This document shows, one piece after another, positions 38,408-47,446 of a stretch of 54,431 nucleotides of DNA (position 1 is the first letter of the stretch; each line of letters begins with the position of its first letter). This DNA comes from CAIJKW01 sp964443365 (GTDB lineage Bacteria > Patescibacteriota > Minisyncoccia > Phycocordibacterales > CAIZLB01). The notes under the pieces are model-generated. The model did no database searches and had not been told where the DNA came from. It saw nothing but the letters and a program-made list of their open reading frames with translations. The translations under genes were made by a program, and so were the position numbers. Location of the stretch: contig CAYUCM010000001.1 of the NCBI GenBank assembly GCA_964443365.1, forward strand, positions 1 through 54,431. Reading direction: 5' to 3'.

Positions 38408-40840
38408 ATGTTTAAAAATAAAAAGAGTTTTTTGGATTTATTAATTAACAAAAAAAGAAAGTCTATAACAAAGACACTACTTAAGGACATTATACTCGTG
38501 TTATTAATCTGTTTCTTGATTTGTGTTGGAATTTTCTTTGTTTGGGCTTCAACGCTAAAAACACCGAGCCTTTCTTCTTTTGACGACAGACTGCTCGGTC
38601 AATCGGCAAAAATATATGATAGAACGGGTAAAATATTGCTTTATGATTTGAGCGAAAAGGTCAGAAGAACAGTTATTCCATTTGAAGAAATTTCTCCTTA
38701 TGTTAAAAATGCCACAATAGCAATTGAGGATGCTGAGTTCTATCAACACAAAGGAATTAGAATAACCTCTATTTTTAGAGCTGTTATAGCAAACATTTTT
38801 TCTCTTAAATTCAGCCAAGGAGGATCAACCATCACACAACAGGTTGTTAAAAATTCATTATTAACTCAAAAAAAGAATATTTCAAGAAAGGTTAAGGAGT
38901 GGATTTTGGCAATCAAACTAGAAAAGAGTGCATCTAAAGACACTATTTTAAACATGTATCTTAACGAGGCACCATATGGGGGTAGTATTTATGGAATAGA
39001 AGAAGCAAGTAGTGCCTTCTTCGACAAAAAAACAAAAGATTTAACTCTAGCAGAAGCGGCTTATTTGGCCGCACTGCCTCAATCCCCTACTGTTTTGTCT
39101 CCGTATGGAAAAAACAAAGAAAAGCTAGAGGCTAGAAAAAATCTTGTGTTGGAAAAAATGTTGGAAAACAAAATGATTAGTAATGAAGAGTATGAAAAAG
39201 CAAAAAAAGAAGTTGTGGTATTTCAACCAAAATCAATTGCGGGTATTAAGGCTCCACACTTTGTAATGTTTGTAAAAGAATATTTAGAAGAAACTTATGG
39301 GGAAGAACTTCTTTCAAGGGGTGGATTAAAAATAACCACAACCCTAGATTATGAATTACAAGAAAAAGCAGAAAGAACAATTTATAATTATGTAGAAAAA
39401 AATGGGCCGGGTTTTAAGGCGGGTAATGCAGCTTCTGCGGCTATTAATCCAAAAACAGGTGAAATTTTAATGATGGTTGGGTCAAAAGACTATTTCGACA
39501 AAAACAATAGTGGAAACTATAACGTCACAACAGCAAAAAGACAGCCTGGATCATCTTTTAAGCCCTTTGCCTATGTCACAGCCTTTATGAAGGGTTACAC
39601 CCCTGAAACACCCGTCTATGACCTGGAAACAGAGTTTAATGTTAATTGTTCGCCAATAAGTAGTTTAAATTCTAAAGATTTAAAATGTTATTCTCCTCAA
39701 AACTACGAGGGTGGGTTTAAAGGTTTAATGACCTTCAGAAGTGCCCTTGCTGAATCCAGAAACATACCTGCTGTTAAGGTTTTGTATTTAGCAGGAATTG
39801 AAGACACCATCAAAACAGCAACATCTATGGGTATTAAAGACCTGGGGTCACCCAATCAATATGGTTTAACACTTGCACTTGGAGGTGGAGAGGTTTCTCT
39901 TCTTGATATGGTTTCTGCTTATGGAGTATTTGCTAATAATGGAAATAAAAAACCTGTTGTTTCTGTTCTAAAAATAGAAACTGATAAGGGTGTTGTTTTG
40001 GAAGAGTTTGATCAAAACAAAGAAGGAAAACAAGTTATTACAGAACAATCCGCAAAACTACTAAATAGTGTTTTGTCTGATGCAAAAGCAAGATCTGCAA
40101 TTTTTAGCAGTAAATTATTTGGAGACAGACAAGTTGCACTTAAAACTGGTACAACAAACAGCTCCAGAGATGCTTGGGAAATAGGTTATACCCCAAGTAT
40201 TTCTATTGGAGCGTGGATGGGAAACAATGATAATAAACCCATGGCCCAACAAGCTTCAGCAAAAATTGTTGGCCCCTTATGGAAAGAACTTATGGATTTT
40301 GCATTAACAAAAGTTCCCGTTGAATTATTTGAAACACCGGAACCTTATGAAACAGGCTTAAAACCTTTTCTCTTGGGAGAATGGAGAGGTCCAGGCAATG
40401 AAATACACTCTGAATTATATTGGATTAATAGAAAAAATCCAACAGGTGAAGCTCCAGGACTTAATAATGGTGATGAACAATTCAGAAACTGGGAGTATTC
40501 TATATCAAATTGGGCAAAAACAGGCACAGCAGAAACCTTATTTAATCAAATAACAAACAAAAGCAGTTCGTTTAAAATAGAAAACCCTAAAAATATGTCC
40601 ACTCTTAAAAAAGAAGAGAGACAAACTATTACTGTTTCTGGAATTGATCAGAACACTTCGTTAATTGAATATTATTTAAACGGCGAATTAATTGGAAAAT
40701 CATCAGAAAATCCATTTAGTTTTTCATTCATACCAAAAGAAACAGGTTTTAATGATTACGAAAATGAATTAAGAGCTGTTAAAACCTCATCAAACGGACA
40801 AAAGGAAGAATCTGTTATTCTTTATTTATCAACCCAATAA
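38408..40840 (+). CDS. Class A penicillin-binding protein (PBP1A-type)
   Basis: This bifunctional enzyme polymerises and cross-links peptidoglycan outside the membrane. The 810-residue product has a signal anchor (about 26-48), a GT51 glycosyltransferase domain with E107 in IAIEDAEFYQHKG and GGSTITQQ (about 138-145), and a transpeptidase domain with S382-x-x-K385 (PGSSFKPF), ESRN and the KTGTT box (about 578). A C-terminal Ig-like domain (about 715-805, as in BiPBP_C) follows. All catalytic residues are present. It ends two bases before the convergent gene at 40842. Confidence 0.95.
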   Translation: MFKNKKSFLDLLINKKRKSITKTLLKDIILVLLICFLICVGIFFVWASTLKTPSLSSFDDRLLGQSAKIYDRTGKILLYDLSEKVRRTVIPFEEISPYVKNATIAIEDAEFYQHKGIRITSIFRAVIANIFSLKFSQGGSTITQQVVKNSLLTQKKNISRKVKEWILAIKLEKSASKDTILNMYLNEAPYGGSIYGIEEASSAFFDKKTKDLTLAEAAYLAALPQSPTVLSPYGKNKEKLEARKNLVLEKMLENKMISNEEYEKAKKEVVVFQPKSIAGIKAPHFVMFVKEYLEETYGEELLSRGGLKITTTLDYELQEKAERTIYNYVEKNGPGFKAGNAASAAINPKTGEILMMVGSKDYFDKNNSGNYNVTTAKRQPGSSFKPFAYVTAFMKGYTPETPVYDLETEFNVNCSPISSLNSKDLKCYSPQNYEGGFKGLMTFRSALAESRNIPAVKVLYLAGIEDTIKTATSMGIKDLGSPNQYGLTLALGGGEVSLLDMVSAYGVFANNGNKKPVVSVLKIETDKGVVLEEFDQNKEGKQVITEQSAKLLNSVLSDAKARSAIFSSKLFGDRQVALKTGTTNSSRDAWEIGYTPSISIGAWMGNNDNKPMAQQASAKIVGPLWKELMDFALTKVPVELFETPEPYETGLKPFLLGEWRGPGNEIHSELYWINRKNPTGEAPGLNNGDEQFRNWEYSISNWAKTGTAETLFNQITNKSSSFKIENPKNMSTLKKEERQTITVSGIDQNTSLIEYYLNGELIGKSSENPFSFSFIPKETGFNDYENELRAVKTSSNGQKEESVILYLSTQ

Positions 40841-40841
40841 G

Positions 40842-41099
40842 TTAAAATTGTATCTTTTTAATTTGTCTTTCAGAACTAATCTTATTAATAAAATCTATAA
40901 TTTTGGCTTGATTTAAAAATATTTTATTTTTTTGAACAGAATCAACTTTGAAAATAACCGTGTTTTGTCTAAAAAACATGGTTTTTTCATTTATTCTTAA
41001 ATTAAATTCCTTATTTATAGCCTCAAAAACCTCTTTTTTTTCTTCTATTGGGTTTTTAATTAACTTATAGTTTTGCAATAAATCATCAAGTTTAATCAT
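40842..41099 (-). CDS. Small DUF721/DciA-like protein (85 aa, tentative)
   Basis: The C-terminal half (TVIFKVDSVQKNKIFLNQAKIIDFINKIS, about 47-75) fits the pattern of the DUF721/DciA fold, in which strands are followed by a helix ending in a ligand-binding Asn. DciA proteins load the replicative helicase and often lie near dnaA or dnaN, as here, 22 bases after dnaN. Similarity is weak and the protein is short, so the assignment is tentative. Confidence 0.5.
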   Translation of the reverse strand: MIKLDDLLQNYKLIKNPIEEKKEVFEAINKEFNLRINEKTMFFRQNTVIFKVDSVQKNKIFLNQAKIIDFINKISSERQIKKIQF

Positions 41100-41121
41100 T
41101 TTTATTATTTTAAAGATTCCT

Positions 41122-42225
41122 TTAACGATTCATAGGCATCAACAAATACAAGAAATTACTGTTTTCTCCAATAGGCTTTAGAATCATTGGTTTATTAATT
41201 CCACTGAATGAAATAGAAATACTTTCTGAACCAACTGAGTTTAGGGCATCTAATATATATTTATAATTAAAATTAATATCTATAGAATCTCCTATAATTT
41301 TTCCATTTAAATTGGCTGAATTTTCTCCAATTTCATTGTTTTTTGTTATAATTTCTATATTATTTTCTTCTTTTCTAACTATAATTTTAATATGGTTAAA
41401 GGAATCAGAAAATATTGAACTCATTTTTAAGGTATTTAGAACGTCCTGCTTTAAAACAACAATTTCTGAAACAAAGTCTTTTGGAATAATCGCTTTATAA
41501 TTAGGAAAATTTCCTTCTATTATTCTAGAAACCAAATATATATCCCCATAAGATATAGCTATTTGATTTTGTTCCATAGTTATAGAAAGGTTTTCATCTA
41601 CACCTTCAAAAACCCTAATTATTTCAACAGCATTTTTAACTGGTATTAAAATTTGAGAAAAATCTGGCATCTGTTTTGTTTTTACAGTTTTTTCTGCAAG
41701 ACGCAAACCATCGGTTGCAACAAACACAATAGAATCCCCTTCTGTGGTCACACAGACACTCGAGAGCTCTGGTTTAATACTTGATGTGGCAGAACTATAC
41801 CAAACCGCCTTAACACCCTCTATGAAGGCACCTGCGGGCATACTAAAACCCGAAGAGGTGTCCACGCTTGGTATTATAGGATAATCATCTGTTGGTAGTG
41901 TTTTTATTACCGTATTTGTTTTTGATGTAGAAACTATCAAGCTGCCATCCTTAGAATCCAATTCAACATTTTTTTCAGAAGATAAATTATTAAGAAAAGA
42001 ATTTAGTGTTGATCCTGGAACCGCTACTTCACCCTCTTCATCAATCTTTGCTGTTATTTTAATTTTTATACCAATATCCAAATTTGTTGCACAAACAAAA
42101 AGTCCGTCTTTGTCAGCTTTTAACAAAATACACTTCAAAGAAGGTAGTGAAGCATTCTTGCTGGTTATCTTTTCAACCTTAGAAACAGCTTCTGATAATT
42201 TTTCTCTTAAGCACTCTAATTTCAT
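41122..42225 (-). CDS. dnaN: DNA polymerase III beta subunit (sliding clamp)
   Basis: The 367-residue protein forms the ring-shaped clamp. It shows the N-terminal MKLECLREKLSEAVSKVEKI, LPSLKCILLKA, the second domain GLRLAEKTVK (about 172-181) and the C-terminal LLMPMNR, the conserved clamp ending. Its start is preceded by TATAAT ten bases upstream. It is on the same strand as dnaA, 364 bases downstream, in the standard dnaA-dnaN order. Confidence 0.96.
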   Translation of the reverse strand: MKLECLREKLSEAVSKVEKITSKNASLPSLKCILLKADKDGLFVCATNLDIGIKIKITAKIDEEGEVAVPGSTLNSFLNNLSSEKNVELDSKDGSLIVSTSKTNTVIKTLPTDDYPIIPSVDTSSGFSMPAGAFIEGVKAVWYSSATSSIKPELSSVCVTTEGDSIVFVATDGLRLAEKTVKTKQMPDFSQILIPVKNAVEIIRVFEGVDENLSITMEQNQIAISYGDIYLVSRIIEGNFPNYKAIIPKDFVSEIVVLKQDVLNTLKMSSIFSDSFNHIKIIVRKEENNIEIITKNNEIGENSANLNGKIIGDSIDINFNYKYILDALNSVGSESISISFSGINKPMILKPIGENSNFLYLLMPMNR

Positions 42226-42466
42226 ATGTGTATTAATTATATACTTTTATAAATAAAAACAAATACTACTATTAATCCTGTGGATATGTGGACTTTTTGT
42301 TTTATCTACTAATATAAAGGTTTTTTAATAAAAGACAAACTAAAAGACGGTGTTTCAAAAGGTGGCTTTAACAATGTCTTTTATGGTGGTGTTAATAAGT
42401 ACACCTTTAATTAACAGGTTATTTTTAAATAAAAACAGCTTCAACACAGTCTTATAACAAGATATC

Positions 42467-42485
42467 AATATGTTATTAACAGGTT
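42467..42485 (+). repeat. 19-bp repeat AATATGTTATTAACAGGTT, copy 2
   Basis: Identical to 37934-37952, here within the dnaA-dnaN intergenic region and next to a second TTAACAGGTTATT. Confidence 0.9.
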
Positions 42486-42528
42486 ATTAACATATTTAAT
42501 ACTAAAATAATAATTAAATTAACCCAAA

Positions 42529-42561
42529 CAACAAGACCTTGGGTTGCTCAAGGTCTTGTTG
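42529..42561 (-). terminator. Terminator after dnaA
   Basis: CAACAAGACCTTG pairs exactly (13 bp) with CAAGGTCTTGTTG around a seven-base loop. The T run is poor on the minus strand (TTGTTTGGG). Confidence 0.7.
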
Positions 42562-42589
42562 TTATATATTTGCTAGTGCTATTTATGAT

Positions 42590-43924
42590 TTAAATCATTG
42601 CCCTTATTTGATTGATTTCCGACTGTAATTCTGGATTAATTTTTATCTCATTCTTAATCTTTTCACAGGAGTGTATAACTGTTGTGTGATCTCTCCCTCC
42701 TAGTTTTTGACCAATTGATGGAAGGGATATGTTGTAGTCCTCTCTTAAAATGTACATAGTTAATTGTCTAGGTTTAACCACCTCTTGTCTTCTTGTTTTG
42801 TTGTAAATAGTATCTTCCTCTAAATTATAGAACGAAGATACAGCCCTAACTACATCCTTAACAGAAACTGTTCTGTGGGGTCTTCCCGTGTTTTTTGTGT
42901 GTTGTTTAATTTCAGAAAGACTCAAATCTCTACCTTTTAGTTGAGATTGGCAAATTATGGTGTTTAAAACTCCCTCAAGCTCTCTAATGCTGCCATCTAC
43001 TGAAGAAGCTAAATAAGAGGCTGTTTCATCAGAAAGGTTAAAATTGTTGATTCTAGCCTTTGTTTTTAATATTGCCATTCTTGATTCTGTATCTGCTGGT
43101 GAAATATCAATAATCATTCCAGACATAAACCTTGATTTTAGGCGATCTTCCAGGTTTGGTAGGTAATTTACATGAACATCTGATGAAAAGATGATTTGTT
43201 TGTTGTTGTCATATAAATAGTTAAACAAATGGAACAATTCTTCCTGAGTTTTTTCTTTATTGGATAGAAACTGTATATCGTCCATAATAAAAACGTCATA
43301 TTTTCTATATTTTTCCTTAAAATTGTTGATTTTTCCAGATTGTAGGGATGTTATATAGTCTGTTGTGAATTTTTCAGAGGTAACATAAAAAACACGCCTA
43401 TCTTTATTGTGATTTTTGATATAATTACCCACAGCCTGCATTAAGTGTGTTTTACCCAGTCCTGTGTTGCCATAGTAAAAAAGAGGGTTATAGGCAACCG
43501 GTTTTTTAATGATTGCTTGTGCTGCTGCGTGTGCTAATTCATTAAATTGTCCAACAACGAAGTTTTCAAAGGTATATCTTGGGTTTAAATTGTCTTCAGG
43601 GCTGATAAATAAGCCGCTTAGAGGTAATTCTTTAATAGTTTGACCGTCCTCACTCCCCTCGCCTTCTTTTTTCTTTTTTTGTGTTGAAATAATGTATTCA
43701 ATTGATCTAATTGATTCATTTTTTCCTCTCAAAATTTCTAATATTTTTTTATGATATCTTTGAGATAGCCATTCTTTAGCAAAAGTGTTTGGAACAGCTA
43801 GATAAACCACCCCACCCTCTATCTTGTTGATGTATGTATCCTTAAACCATGTTGAAAAATTAGCTCTAGAAACTTCAATCTCCATTTGTGCCAATAAATC
43901 ATCCCATAGTTTTTTAATATCCAT
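42590..43924 (-). CDS. dnaA: Chromosomal replication initiator DnaA
   Basis: DnaA binds oriC and opens the duplex. The 444-residue product has domain I (about 1-80), a short charged linker, AAA+ domain III with Walker A GNTGLGKT (152-159), Walker B VFIMDDIQFL and sensor 2, and the DNA-binding domain IV with the signature LGGRDHTTVIHSCEKI (about 412-427). The start is favoured by TATAAT ten bases upstream. It is divergent from rpmH-rnpA-yidC, the ancestral bacterial arrangement. Confidence 0.97.
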   Translation of the reverse strand: MDIKKLWDDLLAQMEIEVSRANFSTWFKDTYINKIEGGVVYLAVPNTFAKEWLSQRYHKKILEILRGKNESIRSIEYIISTQKKKKEGEGSEDGQTIKELPLSGLFISPEDNLNPRYTFENFVVGQFNELAHAAAQAIIKKPVAYNPLFYYGNTGLGKTHLMQAVGNYIKNHNKDRRVFYVTSEKFTTDYITSLQSGKINNFKEKYRKYDVFIMDDIQFLSNKEKTQEELFHLFNYLYDNNKQIIFSSDVHVNYLPNLEDRLKSRFMSGMIIDISPADTESRMAILKTKARINNFNLSDETASYLASSVDGSIRELEGVLNTIICQSQLKGRDLSLSEIKQHTKNTGRPHRTVSVKDVVRAVSSFYNLEEDTIYNKTRRQEVVKPRQLTMYILREDYNISLPSIGQKLGGRDHTTVIHSCEKIKNEIKINPELQSEINQIRAMI

Positions 43925-44078
43925 AGTGGTGAATATTATACCCCCTGATTTTTTAAAAGAAACTTGAATAATACAAAAAAGTATGTTGATACATGTGGAT
44001 AACCCTGTATTTTTTTTAAAAATATTTTATAAATTTTTTTTATTTACAAAAACACAAAAATGATGTAATATCCTTCTT
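43925..44078. other. dnaA-rpmH divergent region with DnaA box
   Basis: It contains a perfect DnaA box, TGTGGATAA (43994-44002), followed by a very AT-rich stretch (44010-44060) that could serve as an unwinding element. The dnaA -10 (TATAAT) lies about ten bases from its start; a -10-like TGATGTAAT lies nine bases before rpmH. Confidence 0.6.
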
Positions 44079-44219
44079 ATGTCACAAACATACCAACCAA
44101 ATAAAAGAAAGAGAGCAAAAACACATGGTTTTTTGGCCAGAAAGAAAACACATGGCGGACGCCGTGTTGTAGCCGCTCGTAGAGCAAAAGGAAGAAAGAA
44201 GCTTACAGCTTCAGTCTAA
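44079..44219 (+). CDS. rpmH: 50S ribosomal protein L34
   Basis: The 46-residue basic protein begins MSQTYQPNKRKRAKTHGFLA and continues with RKKTHGGRRVVAARRAKGRKKL, the unmistakable L34 pattern (the second Arg-rich stretch is usually GRxVLxxRRxKGRxxL). It is the first gene of the rpmH-rnpA-yidC unit. It is short but is bounded by a clear ATG and TAA. Confidence 0.97.
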   Translation: MSQTYQPNKRKRAKTHGFLARKKTHGGRRVVAARRAKGRKKLTASV

Positions 44220-44240
44220 TCCTATTTTATTTTGAAAAAG

Positions 44241-44603
44241 ATGACTAAAATTAAAGGTTTATCTTCTTCACAAATTAGTTTAATTATGAAAAAAGGAGGG
44301 GTCTGCAACTCAGGCTCTTTTCTTTTTAAAACACATATAATTAATAATTCTATAGAAGGAGGGGTTTTGAGGGGTTCTTTTATTATTTCGAAAAAGAAAA
44401 CAAAAAAAGCCGTAGATAGAAACAAAATCAAAAGAATTTTTAAAGAGTCTTTTTTAGAGGCCTTTAATAATTTAAGCCCTACTAATACAGCAATAGATAT
44501 TCCCCCTTTTATCGTTCTAATCAAAACAAACAAAAGTAAATTTTTACATTTAACAGAAGAAATTAGGCAATTTCTACTAAAAAATTATATAATTAAACAA
44601 TGA
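44241..44603 (+). CDS. rnpA: Ribonuclease P protein component
   Basis: RnpA is the small protein subunit of RNase P, which matures tRNA 5' ends. From ATG 44241 the 120-residue product carries the RNR motif region KKTKKAVDRNKIKRIFKES (about 52-70), which binds the RNA subunit. A TTG three codons earlier is an alternative start. It ends in TGA, overlapping the ATG of yidC (ATGA at 44600-44603), which shows that TGA is a stop codon in this organism. Confidence 0.93.
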   Translation: MTKIKGLSSSQISLIMKKGGVCNSGSFLFKTHIINNSIEGGVLRGSFIISKKKTKKAVDRNKIKRIFKESFLEAFNNLSPTNTAIDIPPFIVLIKTNKSKFLHLTEEIRQFLLKNYIIKQ

Positions 44604-45316
44604 TAACGAATTTTTTTACAAACACTTTCTATATTCCCCTTTATAATGGATTGGTATTTATAATTAATCATACACCAGGGTTTGATCTTGGTTTGGCGGT
44701 TATTGTTTTCACTTGTATTGTTAAGTTTATATTGATGCCCCTTTCTAAAAAATCTGTTGTTACACAGTTAAAAATGAAAGAGCTGGAGCCTGAATTAAAT
44801 AAACTAAAAGAACAATATGCAAAAAACAAAGAAGAACAAGCAAGAAAGTTATTGGAATTTTACAGAGAAAATAATTTAAACCCATTTTCTGGAATACTTT
44901 TAATTTTAATACAAATTCCTATTATCTTTTCTTTGGCAGCTATTTTTTATAGAGCCGGACTTCCTGTAATAAATGTTGATGCTTTGTATTCATTCGTTTC
45001 TAATCCTGAAAGTGTAAATGTTTTATTTTTAGGCTTCTTAGATATAACAAAAAAGAGTATTTGGTTAAGTATTTTGGTGGGAATAACACAATTCGTTCAA
45101 ATAAGATATTCTGTTCCAGCCTTTAAATCAACAGGAAAAGGTGGTGCACAAGAAGATTTTGCCAAAAGTATGAATGTTCAAATGAGATATACTATGCCCG
45201 CCATTGTTTTTTTAATCTCATTTAGTTTAACATCAGCCATTTCTTTGTATTGGATTACTTCAAACGTTTTTGCTATTGCACAAGAAATGTACTTTAGAAA
45301 AACCGTTAAGAAATAA
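44600..45316 (+). CDS. yidC: Membrane protein insertase YidC (short form)
   Basis: The 238-residue insertase has the YidC/Oxa1 core: an N-terminal re-entrant part, GLAVIVFTCIVKFILMPLSKKSV (about 32-54) with the functionally important Arg position replaced in register by Lys, a cytoplasmic coiled coil (KMKELEPELNKLKEQYAKNK) and four further helices. There is no large periplasmic domain, as in Gram-positive and CPR proteins. The start overlaps rnpA by four bases. A strong terminator follows. Confidence 0.95.
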   Translation: MITNFFTNTFYIPLYNGLVFIINHTPGFDLGLAVIVFTCIVKFILMPLSKKSVVTQLKMKELEPELNKLKEQYAKNKEEQARKLLEFYRENNLNPFSGILLILIQIPIIFSLAAIFYRAGLPVINVDALYSFVSNPESVNVLFLGFLDITKKSIWLSILVGITQFVQIRYSVPAFKSTGKGGAQEDFAKSMNVQMRYTMPAIVFLISFSLTSAISLYWITSNVFAIAQEMYFRKTVKK

Positions 45317-45334
45317 CAGAATAAACATTGTATT

Positions 45335-45360
45335 AAAAAACCACCGTCGGTGGTTTTTTA
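45335..45360 (+). terminator. Bidirectional terminator between yidC and the T4SS cluster
   Basis: AAAAAACCACC, loop gtc, GGTGGTTTTTT: an 11-bp stem with T runs on both strands, serving the convergent genes. Confidence 0.92.
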
Positions 45361-45364
45361 ATAG

Positions 45365-46804
45365 TTAATTTTGTTTTGTTGATTTGGTGGAGGTTGCTTT
45401 GGCGCCTGTGTTTGTTGTATTTTTTGTTTCTACAGATTTGGTACTCGTTGCCGCTTCTGTTTTTGGTTTTGGGATTTCAAAGCCCCACAGACTAAGATCT
45501 TTTTTGTTTGAAAAAATAATATAATCCTCTTTTTTGCTTAAATTCATATTAATAATATCTAGTCCCGTCTTAACAAAATCTTTTGTTACAACAAGAAGTT
45601 TGTTTTCTTGTGTTTCTACATTAATTTTCCAAATATTGTCGTCAAAAAACACTAGCCCTTGATACCATGCGTCTGGATATGGTGCATATGTAATAGCTTC
45701 ACCTGCGGCACAATAAACCACACTCTTTTCTAATTTTGACCAAACACATTTTTCAGGTAAAACCTTTAAAAACAAATCTTTTGTGCTGTTATTTTTTGTG
45801 TCTAAAACAGAAAGTTTTATAGACCCATCAACAGATTCCCCAACTAATACCTTGAGTCCGTCCGGAGACATTAGGGTGGTTAGCCCCGCCTTTTCGCCAA
45901 CAAGTCTTTTAAATGATTTAATTTTTGGATTAATTGTATATGCAAAACCATTGGCATATGCTGAGGGTTTTGTGTTTAAAACAATAATGTCTTTGTTTGG
46001 CCAAGACAATAACCACTCTCTAAATGGCGATTTATATATTATTACAGCTCCTGTACCGTCTAATTTGCTTGTTTTAATGATAGATTCAACACCTTTTGTT
46101 TCTGTATAATAGACGAGAGAATCTTTTTCTGGTGAAATTGCAGGGAAAAGCATATTATACTCCAAGTCTTTGGTTTTTAGAGATAACTCTGTAGAGGTTG
46201 CATCTTGATAAAACAATGTTGCAAGCTTTGTTTCTATTATGTCGGAGTTTTTTAATAAACCTCTAAATATTATATTTTCTCCCTTCAAATCAAACAAAGA
46301 TTCCAACATCCTTGTTTGTGTTGAATTTGATATTCTTAAATTTTTTAACGAAGAAGAAGCCGTCTCATAAACATAACCTGTTCCCCTTTCTACAAAACGT
46401 ATTTTTTCTTCCTGACCAATAATTTTAGGTTTTATAATTTGTTTTTTTCCAACATTTTTACTACTACTTGCTATTAACGTGCTGCTTGTTGAATAAATGT
46501 CTTTTGTTATAAATGTAAAACCAGATACGGGAGAAGAGTGAATCATTCTAAGTGGTGGAACCTGTGGTGTGGATGTTGATGTTGGTTTACTTGTTTCTGG
46601 TTCTTGATTGGAAGTTGAATTTGTTGTGTCTTTTGGTAAATCTGTTCTAACCCCACCAACTCCACCAAAAATATTTTTATCAGTATTATTTACTGGTGTT
46701 AGTTCTGTTGTTGATTTGTTTGTATAGAAATAAAGACCAAGAATAACACCAGCGGCCAAACTTAGTATTAGAATTATTATTATAAAAAGTTTTGTTTTTG
46801 ACAT
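45365..46804 (-). CDS. Membrane-anchored TolB-like propeller protein
   Basis: The 479-residue protein has a signal anchor (about 5-27), a Ser/Thr/Pro-rich linker, then a body with repeated blade-like motifs such as SPEKDSLVYYT, SPDGLKVLVGES and SKKEDYIIFSNK, typical of TolB/WD40-like beta-propellers. The C terminus is again Thr/Ser/Lys-rich. It is the last gene of the leftward secretion cluster, four bases after the pilin-like gene, and could be a surface or scaffold component (inference). Confidence 0.75.
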   Translation of the reverse strand: MSKTKLFIIIILILSLAAGVILGLYFYTNKSTTELTPVNNTDKNIFGGVGGVRTDLPKDTTNSTSNQEPETSKPTSTSTPQVPPLRMIHSSPVSGFTFITKDIYSTSSTLIASSSKNVGKKQIIKPKIIGQEEKIRFVERGTGYVYETASSSLKNLRISNSTQTRMLESLFDLKGENIIFRGLLKNSDIIETKLATLFYQDATSTELSLKTKDLEYNMLFPAISPEKDSLVYYTETKGVESIIKTSKLDGTGAVIIYKSPFREWLLSWPNKDIIVLNTKPSAYANGFAYTINPKIKSFKRLVGEKAGLTTLMSPDGLKVLVGESVDGSIKLSVLDTKNNSTKDLFLKVLPEKCVWSKLEKSVVYCAAGEAITYAPYPDAWYQGLVFFDDNIWKINVETQENKLLVVTKDFVKTGLDIINMNLSKKEDYIIFSNKKDLSLWGFEIPKPKTEAATSTKSVETKNTTNTGAKATSTKSTKQN

Positions 46805-46808
46805 GTTT

Positions 46809-47408
46809 TTACTTTGTTAATAATAATGTTTCTACATTGTTTGTTTGTAATACAAGTTCTGGGTTGATTGTATAAAGAATAACATATGAAAATAGTGCGA
46901 TTAAAAGCCCGGCAATGGCTGATTTAATCATGTCCCGCCCCTTTTCTGTTCCAGAAATAGAGTCTGTTGTACCAAGTCTTATTCCCCCAAGTGTTATCAT
47001 TACTATTGCGAGAGCAACAGCCGCCATTATTCCAATTTTATACAATCTAGAAAAAAATTCCCCAAGCGCAGGTAATTTTAATATACCCTTCTCCTCCCCC
47101 AGTAGTCCATTTAAAGGGGCAAGCATACAATAGTTGTATTTATTGTCTCTTGCGCTTATAGAACAATCAGAACCTGAACTATTGTTTGTTGTTTTTGATG
47201 CTGTGGGTGTTATAACAGGAGCTTGATTTTGTGTTGATTCTGCAAATTCAGGAAAGAGTTGATTAAAAACCTCACCGTTTGTACTTTGACCATTTATTCC
47301 ATCCACGTATGGGGTTGTCATTGCGGCCAGGCCTATATTAAAGGCAAAAACAAACATAATCAAAACAGTCGCTATAACTCTAAAAGTTTTTTTAATCGAA
47401 AAAATCAT
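46809..47408 (-). CDS. T4SS pilin/VirB2-like membrane protein
   Basis: The 199-residue product has a signal peptide (about 9-29), a Ser/Asn-rich stretch with Cys in GSDCSISARDNKYNYC, and two C-terminal hydrophobic helices joined by a short Gly-rich loop: AVALAIVMITLGGIRLGT, then GRDMIKSAIAGLLIALFSYVILYTINPEL. This is the pattern of the T4SS_pilin (VirB2/TrbC-like) family common in Patescibacteria. It would form the conjugation-type pilus or channel. TATTAT ends seven bases before the ATG. Confidence 0.85.
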   Translation of the reverse strand: MIFSIKKTFRVIATVLIMFVFAFNIGLAAMTTPYVDGINGQSTNGEVFNQLFPEFAESTQNQAPVITPTASKTTNNSSGSDCSISARDNKYNYCMLAPLNGLLGEEKGILKLPALGEFFSRLYKIGIMAAVALAIVMITLGGIRLGTTDSISGTEKGRDMIKSAIAGLLIALFSYVILYTINPELVLQTNNVETLLLTK

Positions 47409-47446
47409 TACTAATATAATACAACAAATTAAGCTTTGTGTATATT

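Larger units (their letters stand above)
42226..42589. other. dnaA-dnaN intergenic region, candidate oriC part
   Basis: These 364 AT-rich non-coding bases carry a DnaA-box-like TGTGGATAT (42279-42287) overlapping TGTGGACTT, and repeats around TTAACAGGTTATT (42411-42423 and 42476-42488). One repeat belongs to the 19-bp element also found after ruvC. The dnaA terminator lies at 42529-42561. The location between dnaA and dnaN is a classic oriC site. Confidence 0.55.

Noticed and set aside
44600..44603. Genetic code 25 (TGA as glycine)
   Set aside because: rnpA ends at a TGA that overlaps the yidC start, and conserved glycines are encoded by GGN; the standard bacterial code fits.
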